Part shown: positions 47,112 through 60,300 of the stretch, in pieces
Numbering within the stretch: position 1 is the stretch's first letter
Layout: each line of letters starts with the position of its first letter
Assembly (NCBI GenBank): GCA_030248225.1
Contig: JASANE010025003.1
Coordinates: forward strand, 1-64,000
DNA from: Trileptium ribeirensis
Lineage: Eukaryota > Nematoda > Enoplea > Enoplida > Thoracostomopsidae
Direction: 5' to 3'
Length of the DNA: 64,000 nucleotides
Notes under the pieces: generated by a model
Seen by the model: only the letters and a program-made list of their open reading frames with translations
Database searches by the model: none
What the model was told of the DNA's origin: nothing
Position numbers and translations under genes: made by a program

Positions 47112-47717
47112 TACCAGAATTCTGTATCGACTAAATGTTTGTCGGATGTATGAGCCAGCGGATCCCTGGTCCGACATGACGGCGCTGGATTTTGTCAGAT
47201 GACTTCGAGATCTGAAAAGTTTTGAAATTAGTGTTTTAACGGAAAATATTACACCAGTAAAGAGAAAAGTAAGTTAATATGGTTAAAAGCAACTTTTCAG
47301 CCAATTTTTGCGTACCAAAGTAGAAATTTTGAACTTCAAAATGAATTTTAGTAATAATTTTCACATTTTTATGTCGACTGGGCGATTTACGAGGAAACCA
47401 AAAAATTTCCCGAGAGCGTTGAATCGGGGTTTCCCAAAACTTTGCCAGGTGCTACGATTAGGAGAGGGATGTCGTGAGGCACCGTTTTTTTTGCAAAGCG
47501 GTATCGAAAACTGGAATGGCACTCCAACCTCTAATTTGGAAAAGATCTTTACCATATAAAATAGAGAAATCAATGTTAATTATAGTAAGTTATTATAGTT
47601 ATGTTAATTATAGTTATGCTTAATAGTTATAAGTTAATTATAGTAATGTTAATTTTAAAGCTATTAAAATATTGAACCTTTGCTAAATTAGCGAATGCAA
47701 ATATAATTATTATTATA

Positions 47718-48063
47718 CAGTTACAATCAGAATTAAGTGCTCAAAAATCGATCGAAACTTCGTTCGATTTCGATCGTTTGCGTTTAAACGAAAATCGATC
47801 GTTTAAACGAAATTCGATTAATTTAACGAATTTCGATTGCGTCAAAATAAAAATAAAAATTTAATAAAACATGTTAGTTCGCGTTTAATTTAACGAATTT
47901 CGATTGTGTTGAAATAAAAAATATTTTTATAAAAAATGTTAGTTTGCGTTTAATTTAGCGAATTTCGTTTAAATCGATCGATTTCGTTTAAATCGATCGA
48001 TTGCGTTTTCGTTCGATTTCGTCTTCGTTCGATTTTATAAGCACTTAATTTAGAGTGTAACTG
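47718..48063. mobile_element. Tc1-like MITE with CGATCG/GTTTAAAC core, 346 bp
   Basis: Left end CAGTTACAATCAGAATTAAGTG, complement of right end CAGTTACACTCTAAATTAAGTG, flanked by TA at 47716-47717 and 48064-48065. The core is built from cgatcg, cgtttaaacg and acgaattcgat-like words. The right end is 12-24 bp from the end of a gene B exon. Confidence 0.9.
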
Positions 48064-48087
48064 TAAGTGTTAAACGTGTGAACGCAC

Positions 48088-48331
48088 TCTGGTCATCGTC
48101 TTCAATAGAAAAGCTCTCGGTCATAGTTGAGCGTCTCCTAATTCGCTTTGTAAAGGCTTCCCGCGCTGTCGCAGAACTGGACTGATCATTGGAGCAAGCT
48201 TGTTGTTTTGGTGAAGGAATGCCAAGGGCTTCGTTGGGTGTCAGATCGTTGGATGGAAGAGATCCCAAAAAATTCGTCAACCGTGTTAGAACAGTTTCAC
48301 GATCAGGAAAATTGGTGAACAAAAACGTCAT
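48088..48331 (-). CDS. TBC1D9-like: Gene B exon h: end of GRAM 2 and Ser-rich linker
   Basis: Acceptor GACGTTATAG|ATGAC, phase 0 in. Codes for [20 protein letters not shown], then a low-complexity linker with [20 protein letters not shown] and an acidic SIEDDDQS. The donor is uncertain: AGA|GTGCGT gives 48088 and CACAC|GTTTAA gives 48076, and both leave phase 1. A Tc1-like MITE (47718-48063) begins only 12-24 bp beyond. The TBC domain should follow but was not found. Confidence 0.75.
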
Positions 48332-51300
48332 CTATAACGTCGTCTTTGATTGTAAAACACTGTGCTATTCGAGATATAACAGTTTTACTGAACCTACTAA
48401 AATATAGCGTTGATACAAAAATCAGGTGAATCAGTTAGTCCAAATGAGTGGTGCAGCGCAAAAGTCTTGAGAATTTTTCGTTGTTTTTAAACTACCGAAC
48501 AAAAGTTCAATGCAAGTAGCTTTATAAAAAAATCTAGCAAAATATACGACATGCAACAATGACAGTATTTTGGGGAATTAAGCGTCTCTTAAGCCTGCGC
48601 CGCGCTTTTTCTAAATCTGGGTGTATTCAACTTGTTTGTTTCGCGATCACATTATTTCACGATATTTACAATACAAGTCAGAAAAGAAAGCAAATTTTTC
48701 GCAAATTGTTCGTTAAAAATTCGCGAACAGTTCGCGAAAATTAACAGCTGTTCAACTGTAATTCGCAAATTTTTCGCAAACTTTGTGGTTATTTCTGACC
48801 GTAACTGTATATACGAAGCTTTTAGAAAACGCACGCTTAGGTGAAAAGGTTGATGTAGCAATGCATCAAACGTTGTAGCAAACCAGCCCAAACAGCTGCA
48901 GAAGTCACATATATGTTATATTATACAAATATATTATGCCAACATCGCAGCTAAATAAAGCTTCATTCGCTTTACAAAATGAGCTCCAGAAGATCCGCAT
49001 AATTAGTTTTCGCAATAAAACCCAATTTATATAAACATATACAAAAATACAGGCACTTATGTACAGTACAGCCAGAAATAAGTGGAAAATAATAGATCGA
49101 AATTTCGATTAAACAAAATTTCGATCCATCTCGATTTTATAGCAATGAAATAATTTTCAAATCTGTAAAATTTCGATTAATCTATATATAAATCATCATT
49201 GCGTTCTGCTCCTTCTCCTGCTCCTCCGATGTCACACTTTCAGATATAAGGAAAATTGTTGAGCATTTAGTGTTTTACTTAGATTGGTATATAATGGATT
49301 ACAATAGGAATAATATGGCTCACTGAGCCCTTTGAAATGTTCAGATTTGTGCTCTGAGGTTCCGGTTAGGAGTTATAGGGTCATGGTACACTCACAGGGA
49401 AACCACTCCCAATATGAGCCGTAATGGTCCAAAAATCGGGGAAAAAAGTAAGTCGAATATAAATTTGACACGCTGAGAGCTTAATTTTCGTGCGAGGTAC
49501 TGGTAAGGAGTTATGGGATGTCAAAGTACCTTCACAAGGGCGCCTGACTGGAATGGTTAGTTTTTGTCTCTGAAGTTCAGGTAAGGAGTTATGGGGGTCA
49601 CTGTACCCTCACAAGGCCACCACTCTCAATATGAGCCTCAGCTGTACAATAATCGAAAAAAATGAAGTTAGTTTTATATAAGGTAATTTGGCACGCTGAG
49701 TCGACTGCTGTGGTTAATGTTCGTCTCTAAAGTTCTAGTAAAGATTTATGAGAGGTCAGGGTACCCGCATAGGGGAACTACTCCAATATGAGCCACAGGG
49801 AACCAATAAAAGCGAATATCCTCACAAGGGCCTCATTCCCAATATGAGTCTAACTCCAATATTAGCATCTTCTTTCGAGAATAAATTTTGTTCGATGTTT
49901 GTTCGAAACGTTACTCATTTATGACGAGTGCTGTATATTTAGCTCTAGCATGAACAAACATCCGAAAATAGCCTGTTTACCATATCGATTATAAGGATAT
50001 GGGATCAATATGCTATTACAGGCAAACTTTTAATTTGAATGAAAGACGTGCTGGTTTTCCGGTCGAAATCAGCCTCATTGTTTCAAACATTTGGCCCATG
50101 TGGACAGCTATGCCCCAAATTTTTTTAATTTCGTATGGAAAGCGTTTGCTAAGCGAACTAAGTTGGCTCACGCAAAATACAAAAGCCACACAATTGAAAC
50201 GTTTTACAGACTTTCAACCTACTTTAGATTTGGTCGTAAGAAGCAAACCATTGCCAATGCCAGGTTCGCCAGTTGTTTCAAATTTTTCGATGCAGTGAAT
50301 TTCAATGAATGGAATGATTAGACGCACTAGCCGTTCAACCTAAATCATGACAGTATGTAACAAAATTGTGGCCGGACACAATGTTTAAATACTGACAAAC
50401 CTGTGTGCATTTACTGAATATCTAAATGCCGCGCATCAACACGCAAAAATTTGTCTTAATTTTCGAATGGTGGTTTCCATGCTAACGCGTTTACTTAAAA
50501 TCACGATGACGATGTACATGCAAAATAGAAAAGCAGAATTATAATTACATTACTGTAGTGCCCGCTATGCTATGTAAATGAAACACTACTACTAAAATTT
50601 TTATTGTGAATTTTTGCAATTTTCACAAGTTTGCATAACAAGTAAAATTACAAGCACACATCTTGTGGATTATACGTATGCTGGTTGCACCTAAAACCTC
50701 ACAATTCAAGATATTTTTCACAAAACCGGATTAAGTGCTTTTCTACTAGTAAACGAACCAAAACTAAAACAAATATGGGTTTACATAGATCGAGATCACA
50801 GTACTGTAATAGAAAATAATTAACCGAATGCAGAACAAACTAAGTGCATTATGTCAAGCTTAGCAAATAGATAACAAATAGATAAACAGAAAACTTGAGC
50901 GTTAAAAACTGATCAAGTATATAAAAACTGATCAAGTATAAAATTACTTTGATAAAATAAAATAATGCTGAAACCATTTACTCTGCTATCAAAGCACACA
51001 TAACTTCGGGATATGTAAATCTTTCCACTAGCGTACTGTTTATTGTATGGGGTCCAAAGAAGACATTCAGTATCACCATCAAGCTTCTCGGAATGTGGTA
51101 GGCGGAACTTGTTTCTATAATAAAAAACATGTCAATCCACAAGAAACAACGACGATAACGATGGAATTACTGATATCCGGTTGGCCAAGATTTCTAGACG
51201 AAGGCAATATTTCAAAAATTTAAATAGTAAATAACATTATAAACTACCTTTTGCAGCATGAATGCAAGGTATTTGAATATTAACACTTAGTTAATTTATA

Positions 51301-54300
51301 CTGAAATTTATATTTCCCAAAATTCGTTGCGCTGCATAAAATTTACGCCATACAGGGGCAGCGCAATAGAAGAAAAAGTGTAAATATAATATCGGACTAA
51401 TAGTTGTAGTTTCCGTCTGAAAAAACAAATGCCTTTATGACTCAAAATAAGCGTAATATTCACGAATTTTATTGGTTCATTTGCCTTCATGTAATAATCA
51501 ATTTAATGCATAGGTGTCGATAGGGGAGGACACCTCTCCCTATAGATGGAACTCAACCCTCAAGCCAAATATACCTGAAGACTGGGCAGCCCCCCCACTT
51601 TGTCGCCCGGAAATTGTTGAGAGACCATAATGTACAACTAAAGTTAACTTACGCCCACTGACCATACTATTTTGTTTTTTGTGAAAACATTGCGTTAGTA
51701 AACACTATTCACTCAAGCAAACATTAACGATTTTTGTTCAAGCATAATCGAAATTTTGTTTGTGAACGAAATTTTATTGCTTTTGAATTAAAACCGGCTA
51801 TGTTTTCAAACAATGGCTGAGAAACCACAGGATCATTTCGTTTGTGCCGTCACATTTGCATTGAATTTGTTCGCGAACAAAGACGAATCGTAAATCAACT
51901 AATGATAGTAAATCTAACTGCCACTGACTGAAAGGAAATCACTACTTCTGGGCTAGCTGTGAGTCGAATATCATTTCTTAAACGTTCATTAACAGTGGAT
52001 GTGGATTCGATAGCGGGTTTTACAAAATGGAATGATGGGTGGGCGCAGGTCGGTTGCGCATATTTGTGAAGCATTCAGTTATTGACAAAATTTGGGGAAA
52101 ATTAAATTTGGCACAAATAAGTAAAAATTGATGAAGCTTTTAAAAAATTGGGAAAATTGTTAGCAAAATTAAAAAATTACAAGTTCCTCAAAATTTCAAA
52201 GATTTACACCCGCCTCTGTCGCGAATATGATCGCGATAGACGTTTATGAAGTTTGTTCTCCTGGTCTGCTGCTCTTGTGTTCCAGACCGGTGGCATCAAA
52301 AATGAATGATACAACGCTTGGCTAAGGGGGTAGCCACCCGATGACGATTGGTATACTAATCGAGCACGGATTCGACGTTTTTGTGCTTCAGAAGCACCGT
52401 AATAATATATAATAACCAAATTGATATAATGAAATTGTGCCACGACGACAAATCAACATGTAATGAAATTGTCGAATGGTAATCAACGTGAACGTCAATT
52501 ATCATCAAAACTACAACAACGTGAACAACACTCAACATCATCAACGCCCACAACAAAGTTCAGTATTTCATCGCCCACAACAAAGTTCAGTATTTCATCG
52601 TTTGTCACCGTCATCGTCAACAACATTCACGACACCCGTTCTGGTCAACAGCAGCAACACTTTAGTAGTCATCGTTTGCGGTAGTGGACTCGTTAACAGT
52701 CTCAACAACAAACCCCTGTGGCCAAAATCCCGATCGCATCCAGAAACAAACTGACTACTGGTTAGCTAATAACATTGTTTCTGTGGCAACGACAAAAATT
52801 GGCGCACTGAGTCAGCAAACAAATCAACACAGCCATGCCGTTCAAACACAAATCGGGCACCGTCAAAGATCAAACGGTCCACGACGAACCGATTACAACG
52901 CATCAAGTTAAGCGGCTGCCTCCACGACAAGATCTGCTACCTTGGACGCTTCGGATTCGTCAAAAACAACAAGTTTGCTACGGAAATTAAGGGAATAGTC
53001 GCAAAATGGTAACAGCTATTGAAGGACTGGAAGAATGTCATGACATATGGAAACAACTCATGGAGGGTTGTCCTCAAGCGATGTAGAAAATGAAGAGGCA
53101 GTACACGCTGAATTCATTGCTGCTGATGACAACTACCTCAACGCTATTGACGACGGCAAAGAACAGTTGAACATGTGGCGAGTCGCACTGAAAGTGTTGT
53201 TCAGTACATCCGATACTTCAACTGGCAGCGGAAGATAAGCCACCAGAGTAAAACTGCCGAAATTAGCACTACCTGAATTTATGGCGACCCGTTGTTATCG
53301 TCGCAACTCCGGTCCATTTTTCATGCGAACATTGCAAATTAACGACCTACAGGGTGGCGAAGCCTTCATAGCGGTGTAACGCCTGGAAATAAAGAACGAC
53401 AGTTACGATATCGCCGTCGCAATCGTCATAGATCTATTTAGACGCACCCCCGAGAGGGGCATTGATCATCTGTATAGCTTATTCCAGGAAACGTATTCCA
53501 GTATCGTCGATGGCTGTAACTGACATGTGACACACATTTGATCAGTGTGAACGAAATTTTCGTCGTTAAAGGGTGAAGCTGAGGATATAAATACAAATCG
53601 ATCCTTAAACCGTAATGTGTTCATCAACTGCACAGTTACGCGTAAACCCGCACTGATATTTACGCTACAGTTCCTAATACATTGTAACAAACGCTTCGAA
53701 ATTTGTCTATATTTCACTGTTATAAATAAAAGCTTTGAAGTACTTGGTTCTATTTGGCTCAATGACATCAATTTGGCTCGGTGACGTCAATGTGCGTGTG
53801 TCCCCTCTGCGAAAGCCCATATTTCGTCATGACAGAAGAAGTAAAAACGTTCAGAGTAAATGTTGTTGTTGGTAGCTTTGTTATGAAGGGTCAAGTTGAT
53901 TTATCAGAGAAAACTATTATTTATATCATTAAATATATCATTACAATTTAATGATACGATTTTAAATATTTAATAAGCTTATCAGCTATCTGTTGCGATG
54001 GATTCAATTATACAAAAACTAAAAGAAACGCTGGACCCAACACCCCAAGCGTATCATCTAGTAAAGTTTCAATCAGGTTATTAAAATTCCACATACTTGG
54101 CCCATTCATTATTGCTGTGCAAAAAAGTCGAATACACAGTTTTCGGTGCTAGACCTATTATTAAGGTAGGAACAAAATTAATTTAACACATGATTTTCGC
54201 AAACCTGATAACTACAAATGCTATATTAAGCATACTTACTGCTGTACAAACCATCTCGAGAGTTAACCATAACATTAAATTTAAAGAGAAACAAAATTTA

Positions 54301-57300
54301 TGATGAGGAACAGTACAGATAAAATTATTACAAAGAGCTCGCTCACAATATCAAAAGCACAATCCTAAAATTAAAAGAAAGTTAGTTGAAATTAATAGAG
54401 TACTGGGTGTAGTGAGAGAAACGAGCGAAGCGAAAAATGTTTGTAGCCGTGTAGTGGTGAAATTTGATAATATTCATTATACACCAATTACGTTCAACAT
54501 ACAGTATTCACCATCTTGGCAATGAGACATTCTACTAATTCTATTTAACCTGTAATTTTCGCTTCGAGCCCTAGCATCCAAATCACGCTTTACGAACGAT
54601 ACAGATTTCTTTTTGCCAGTAGTCTTCTGTTTTCTAAATTCACATAATGGAACAAGTTGTTCACAGTCGAAAAATTCGAACATATAAAATTGCTTTATAC
54701 AAAACAAAAAATAGCAGATGGTCTTAAATGTCTTTTAATGGTTTATATTTACGGTTATTACCTGATTAAGTTTAAGCTTTGACAATTTATGGTTTAGATC
54801 ACGTGCATCCAGTATGCGTGTAATATGATACTGTAAAGATCACCATGTTGGTTAATTTCTATATTCTGTATCAGAATATTTCATCCTCGAAGTCTGATAC
54901 CAAGTAATAGGAGCATACTATATCAATGATGTAGTAAATTTATGCGAACAAAATTTATAGACACTTAATTCAAGTATTTAAATGAGTTTACCAGTCGACA
55001 GTGGATCGCGGAATCTCGACCCACCTTAATTAGCCTAATTGTTTTGATCTTTGTCATATCGTCGGAAGAAGGAATAAACTGCTTCAAAAATAACCAGTAA
55101 TCTGATGGTATAATACCGTACCTATATTGTACTTAGTACCATGTTCAAAGAAGCTAAGACAACCTATTATAATATCACTTCACTGTTTCATTAACAACCA
55201 GCATGTTTCGAAAAGCTTTAATAGATAACCACAATACCCAATCACAAGTTTTAAAATTATTATTTTTTAACTCTCACATACGAATAGTGTTTTTCCCGTA
55301 ATTGGGCTCTCCATATTGGGGGTGGGGCGGGCGCCCTGGAATTTTCAAGTGACCCCTGGCAAAAAAGAGCTGCCCCCCGGTTCGTGCCCCCTGGTAAAAC
55401 TTTGGGCTCCCCCGGTTTATCGCCTCTTGCTAAAATATTATTGATTCTGCTTTATAAAAACATACATAAAATTTGATACAAATTTGTATTAAAATTTGTT
55501 TCAAAATCGTTTTTCTCTCCATAAAGAGCGTCTTGACAGCGTGTCTGGCAAGGTTTTTAACACTTTTTCGCTTGACAAAATGCCCCTTGGCGACATTGGG
55601 CGCACCCTTGTTCCGAAACAGGGGAGCTCTTGGTTCATGCCCTTTGACAAAATTTTCAGCGAATGGAGAGCCCAGCGTAACAGCGTTATAATTAACCATC
55701 CAAAGTTGGAGGTTCGAAGCCCCAAAAGGGTCATCTTTTGATCCCGGATATTCTAGCTGTAATCATTCCAGCAACAATTGATATGGTGCTGGTGGTTTGC
55801 AGAAGCCAGAAAATAATACATAAGGAATAAGAGTGCCAAAATTAGACAAGCTTCAAGTTTCACATCGGGTCATGTCAAAATTATAACTTTGATAATATTG
55901 TTGGCCAATAAAATTCTAGGGGCAGAAGTGAAGTGAATGATACAGTTTACTAAAACTTTAGCTGCATATCTTATAGCAGGCTTAGACTACGCATAGACCT
56001 AAGTCGAGGGCATCCTTCCACCCCCCCCCCACAAACTCACCATGCCTAGGTTCCCCAAATAAAGAGGCAGTGCGCCCCATGGTGTATCTCGTTTAACCAG
56101 TTGTCCCTAGGTCAATTTATTTAGCTTCCCCCAGATCATGCCCGTCCCCAGATACTGTTCAGAAATGCTAAAATTTACCAAATTTTGTTCCGATGAGCTA
56201 AAAATATACAAATTTTTTCTCTATTTTGATTGAAAATCTTGAAATTTCTTCCAGTTGTGTTAAAAATACCAAAAATGCTTTATTTATGCACAAGTGAAAT
56301 CGAGAGTAAATTATACATATTTGGCGTTTTTCTGATGTTTAATAAAGCTCTCTATGGTCCCAAACTCTACTGAAAGAGCTCCTTCTTCCACTACACGAGG
56401 GAATTCGTCCCCAGGTACTCTAAATTCCCTAGTTGTAAACTGGGGACATCGAACTCAAGTTTTGTTAACCAATTTTTGTATTGTGTTGTGTCCTTGATTC
56501 GTGATATAAAGTAGGTAGTATTCTATTATACAAGCAGAAGAACTGCTCACTTTTGTTTTTCGCGGATATCCTCGTCCTCTTCGAATCCCTCTTCAAGAAT
56601 CAAGCTAAAATCAAATGTCCAATGTTTTGCTGATTAAGGATGACATAACAAAGTTCATCGTAATTTAAGGCAAAATGCATTATTAACAGACCTATAGTAA
56701 TATTTTATAATTATACGCCAAATCGTTCCAACTAATTTTGTTTTTCAAGTCTTCCAACGATCGTAAATAAATAGCACACTTAGATATTATCTACCTTAGG
56801 GACGCCATGCGCAGAAGCGGAACAAACTTCATATTACGTACCTCACCAAAATGAATGCTTAAAAAGCAATGAAATTTGAAATATTATGAATTCGATTTAT
56901 ATAACAATCATCGCGGCCGGACAACCAATTATTGTCTTGGACTGATTATGTCAGACAAACCAATTTCGTATATAATTAGTAACGTCAATGATGCATGATT
57001 GTAATTATATAAATTCATTACATTATTTTCCAAATCAAAATTTTATAGGTTTAGATCACAACCTCCACACTTAGACAGCGCAACAGGAACAAGAGAACAG
57101 ATTAGCTTTCACTTCTATAGATACGGATAACAAAATACATTTATACATAACTGACCATTCCACACGATCAAAATTATATTTGGTCGCGGATCAATGTACT
57201 AGAGCATTAAGTCAGAACAGTCTAAATATAAGCAGTAATGTTGAGTTTTGTTATAACTGTTTTTGTCAGGGCGACCATTTTTGTGTTACTTCAAAACACC

Positions 57301-60300
57301 TGGGGTGCTGGTTGTTCACCAGGGTACGAATTGGGGGAGCCGCCGAAATCCTGGAGGAGCTCGGAAATCTTAGGGCTCCCCATACCGTCTGTGAAGACGC
57401 CAGATTTAAACACAATGGAACTAAATAGTCTACTAATTCAATAAAAAACCTACTGCTTCATCGCAATGTTGGCCAACTGCGTGACGAGCTTGTACGTGTC
57501 TTCAAAATTCAAAAACATTGAAAAATTCGATGAAACGTTATTATTTGTCGTGACGGTTATTGATTGAGGCAACCAAAGTTTTGAATTTTTCTCCAACTTC
57601 TGAATATGTTTAAAATTGACAATGACGCCTTGTCTCACCCATTGATATAACTACGTCTACACCAAGAGATACGTCTAAATACAGTGGTGATTTGAAAACA
57701 GCACCCACGAAAACCCATATGAAGTTATTTTGAGCCACAAATCTATTAATATACCGTTATAAGTGGTTACGTCACGGATGACTATATATGGCGTCGGGCC
57801 CAAATTTGGCCTGAAATACCAATTGACCCAGGGGACCTGTCAACTCAGGTAGCCCATAGCAGCTCTATCCACACTCCAAATTTCGTTAGAATCGCTTGAG
57901 TGGTTAATAGCTACACCTCGACAAAATTTGGCCAAAATTTTGGAACTTTGCCAATTTGCTAAAGTACCCCATTTCCTATAGGGATCCGACCAAAACAATT
58001 TATATACCCATAAATAAAGCTTCCCAGGACACATATTTCGATATCAAAATGATTCAAATCGGCTCAAGGGTTACCGAGTTATAAGCAAAAATGACCCATT
58101 TTAGCCATATACCCCTGGGTGGGACGTGTGGGCTAGAATCGGAATACAACCTCCAAAAGGCACATCTAAAGTATTGTAGCTTTCATATCGTTTTAAGTTG
58201 AGATAACGAAGTCTTGTTTACAGAGAAAAAATAAACGGACGCCCATCTTTTTCACCATAGGACGGTCTAGTGAGAATTCTTCGATTCCGAAGCTAGCGCT
58301 ACTCTATCTCCGAATTCAATTACATTGGACAAGTTCCTAAATGTGAACATAACATTCTGCAATCTTGTATTTGTCAGACACTGAGAATTTTACGCAGCGG
58401 TAAATCAGAAAATTCTGTGAGCTATGTATGTACACACATGTCGCGAGAGATATTTGGAAAATCGTAGCTACATGTTAGAAGTAAAAAATAAAGCATAATT
58501 ATGCAACGAAAACGAACTAATATATCACAAAGTGTTCAATGCAGAATTCGCTGCTCGTATTTCATTCGTTTCAAAATGTAGCAGCAGTAACCAGTTTAAA
58601 AACTAACGTAAGAAACGTACATAGCAACCATGCCCATAGTATTTATAGTTTAACATACCTAAAAATTAACATGATCCGCAGATTTGAACTTATTTCAAAC
58701 CATTATAATAAATTGTGTTATTAAATATGTAGAGTATATAGTAAATCTGTTTACGGTGGGTTTATAAGGAGTAATTAGGAATTATTTCTCGTGCAACATC
58801 TAAGACGCCAAAGACAAAGCGAGATAAGGCTAGGCTTGAATAATTCTATTTCCGTTTGGGAAAAGGTATCAAAATGCAGATTTTTGGCGTACTATCTATG
58901 CTGCCCTCTCCATTCGCTTAAAATCTTATTAAGAACCACAGGCAGCCGGATTTAGCCAGGCGGTATAAAAAGGGGCACTATCAGTTACGGCGGCGAACTC
59001 AGTTTTTTAATGAAAAAGACAAAACAGTTACGAAATATCGCTGCAAAAGCGTCTCTCCTGTGCAAATTTTAAACTATCAGCTCATCTTATCGTCAAGGTG
59101 ATAAATTCTGAGCGTTGAGGATGTTTCATTTACAGAGACATACACAGCTATAGTAAGCATCAAACTACAAAGTGGGCCGTCGAGCATCAGCCATGTTGCT
59201 TGAATTGTTGATGAGATACGCCTGCCTACTGACAATGTAGGAACTCACAATGTACTAGTATCATGTAGGAATTCACAATATACAAGTGGTAAATTGCTCT
59301 ACAAAATAAGACCAATAACATTCATATACCTCGAACGGTTGTGAAGATATTGCCGCTTACTAGTATTTCGGGTCCCGTAGGTCCATTCAAAAGCCAGGTT
59401 TGACCCAACCCTGCACTGTAAATAGTGAAAATAGCACCCATGTTCGAATATATAGAAGATAAATTGCTCTGCAAAATGAAACAAAAACTCTTATATAGCT
59501 CTGGCGGTTGTGAAGATATTGTTGTTTTCGTGTATTTTGAGTCCTATGGGCCCATTCAAACACGCGTTGTGACACAATCCTGCAACTTAAATAGTGAAAA
59601 TAACACCACACCATGCGCAGAGGATTAATAATTGTTTTACAAAATGAGACCAACAGTAGCTCGAGCGGTTCAGGAGATATAATAATTTTTGTCTATTTTG
59701 GGACCCTTGAACACATTCAAAAGTCTGTTTTGAGCTAATATTGCAGAATAAATACTGAAAATAGCACCACACCATGAATAGTTATGTAAAGTAACATTGC
59801 TTTACAACATAACACCATTAACGCCAATATAGCTCGAGTTTGTTATTGCAGTTTTTTGTTATTCATATTGCCACTTCTTTCTTTACAACATAACACCAAT
59901 AACGCCAATATAGCTCGAGTTTGTTATTGCAGCTCGATATTGCAGTTTTTTGTTATTCATATTGCCGTTTCCGTGTATTTCGGGTCTCATGGACCTTTGA
60001 AAAATCCATATTGATCCAACCCTCTAGCTTAAATCATGACAAAAGTAGGACATCATCTGCAGTTATACAGAGGAAGAATTAATAAATGTATTTTACAAAT
60101 ATTTGGTTTAGTTGTACTTGTGTTGGAACAATTACGCATTTTAGCAGGGCCATACGCATTTTTATTTTTTAAGAAAAACGTAAATTACGCATTGCGCGAA
60201 AAGAAAAACCCTAGCTGGAAGCCCCCTGAACAAAGACCCTAGGTAAATTCGGTTCTGCGGTGAGGCCAGGATACAGCTCGACCTGTTACGGAGATACCAT

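Noticed and set aside
49999..50321. Two overlapping plus-strand frames of 76-99 codons
   Set aside because: They are the antisense of gene B exon g and its intron; the minus-strand GRAM match is far better.
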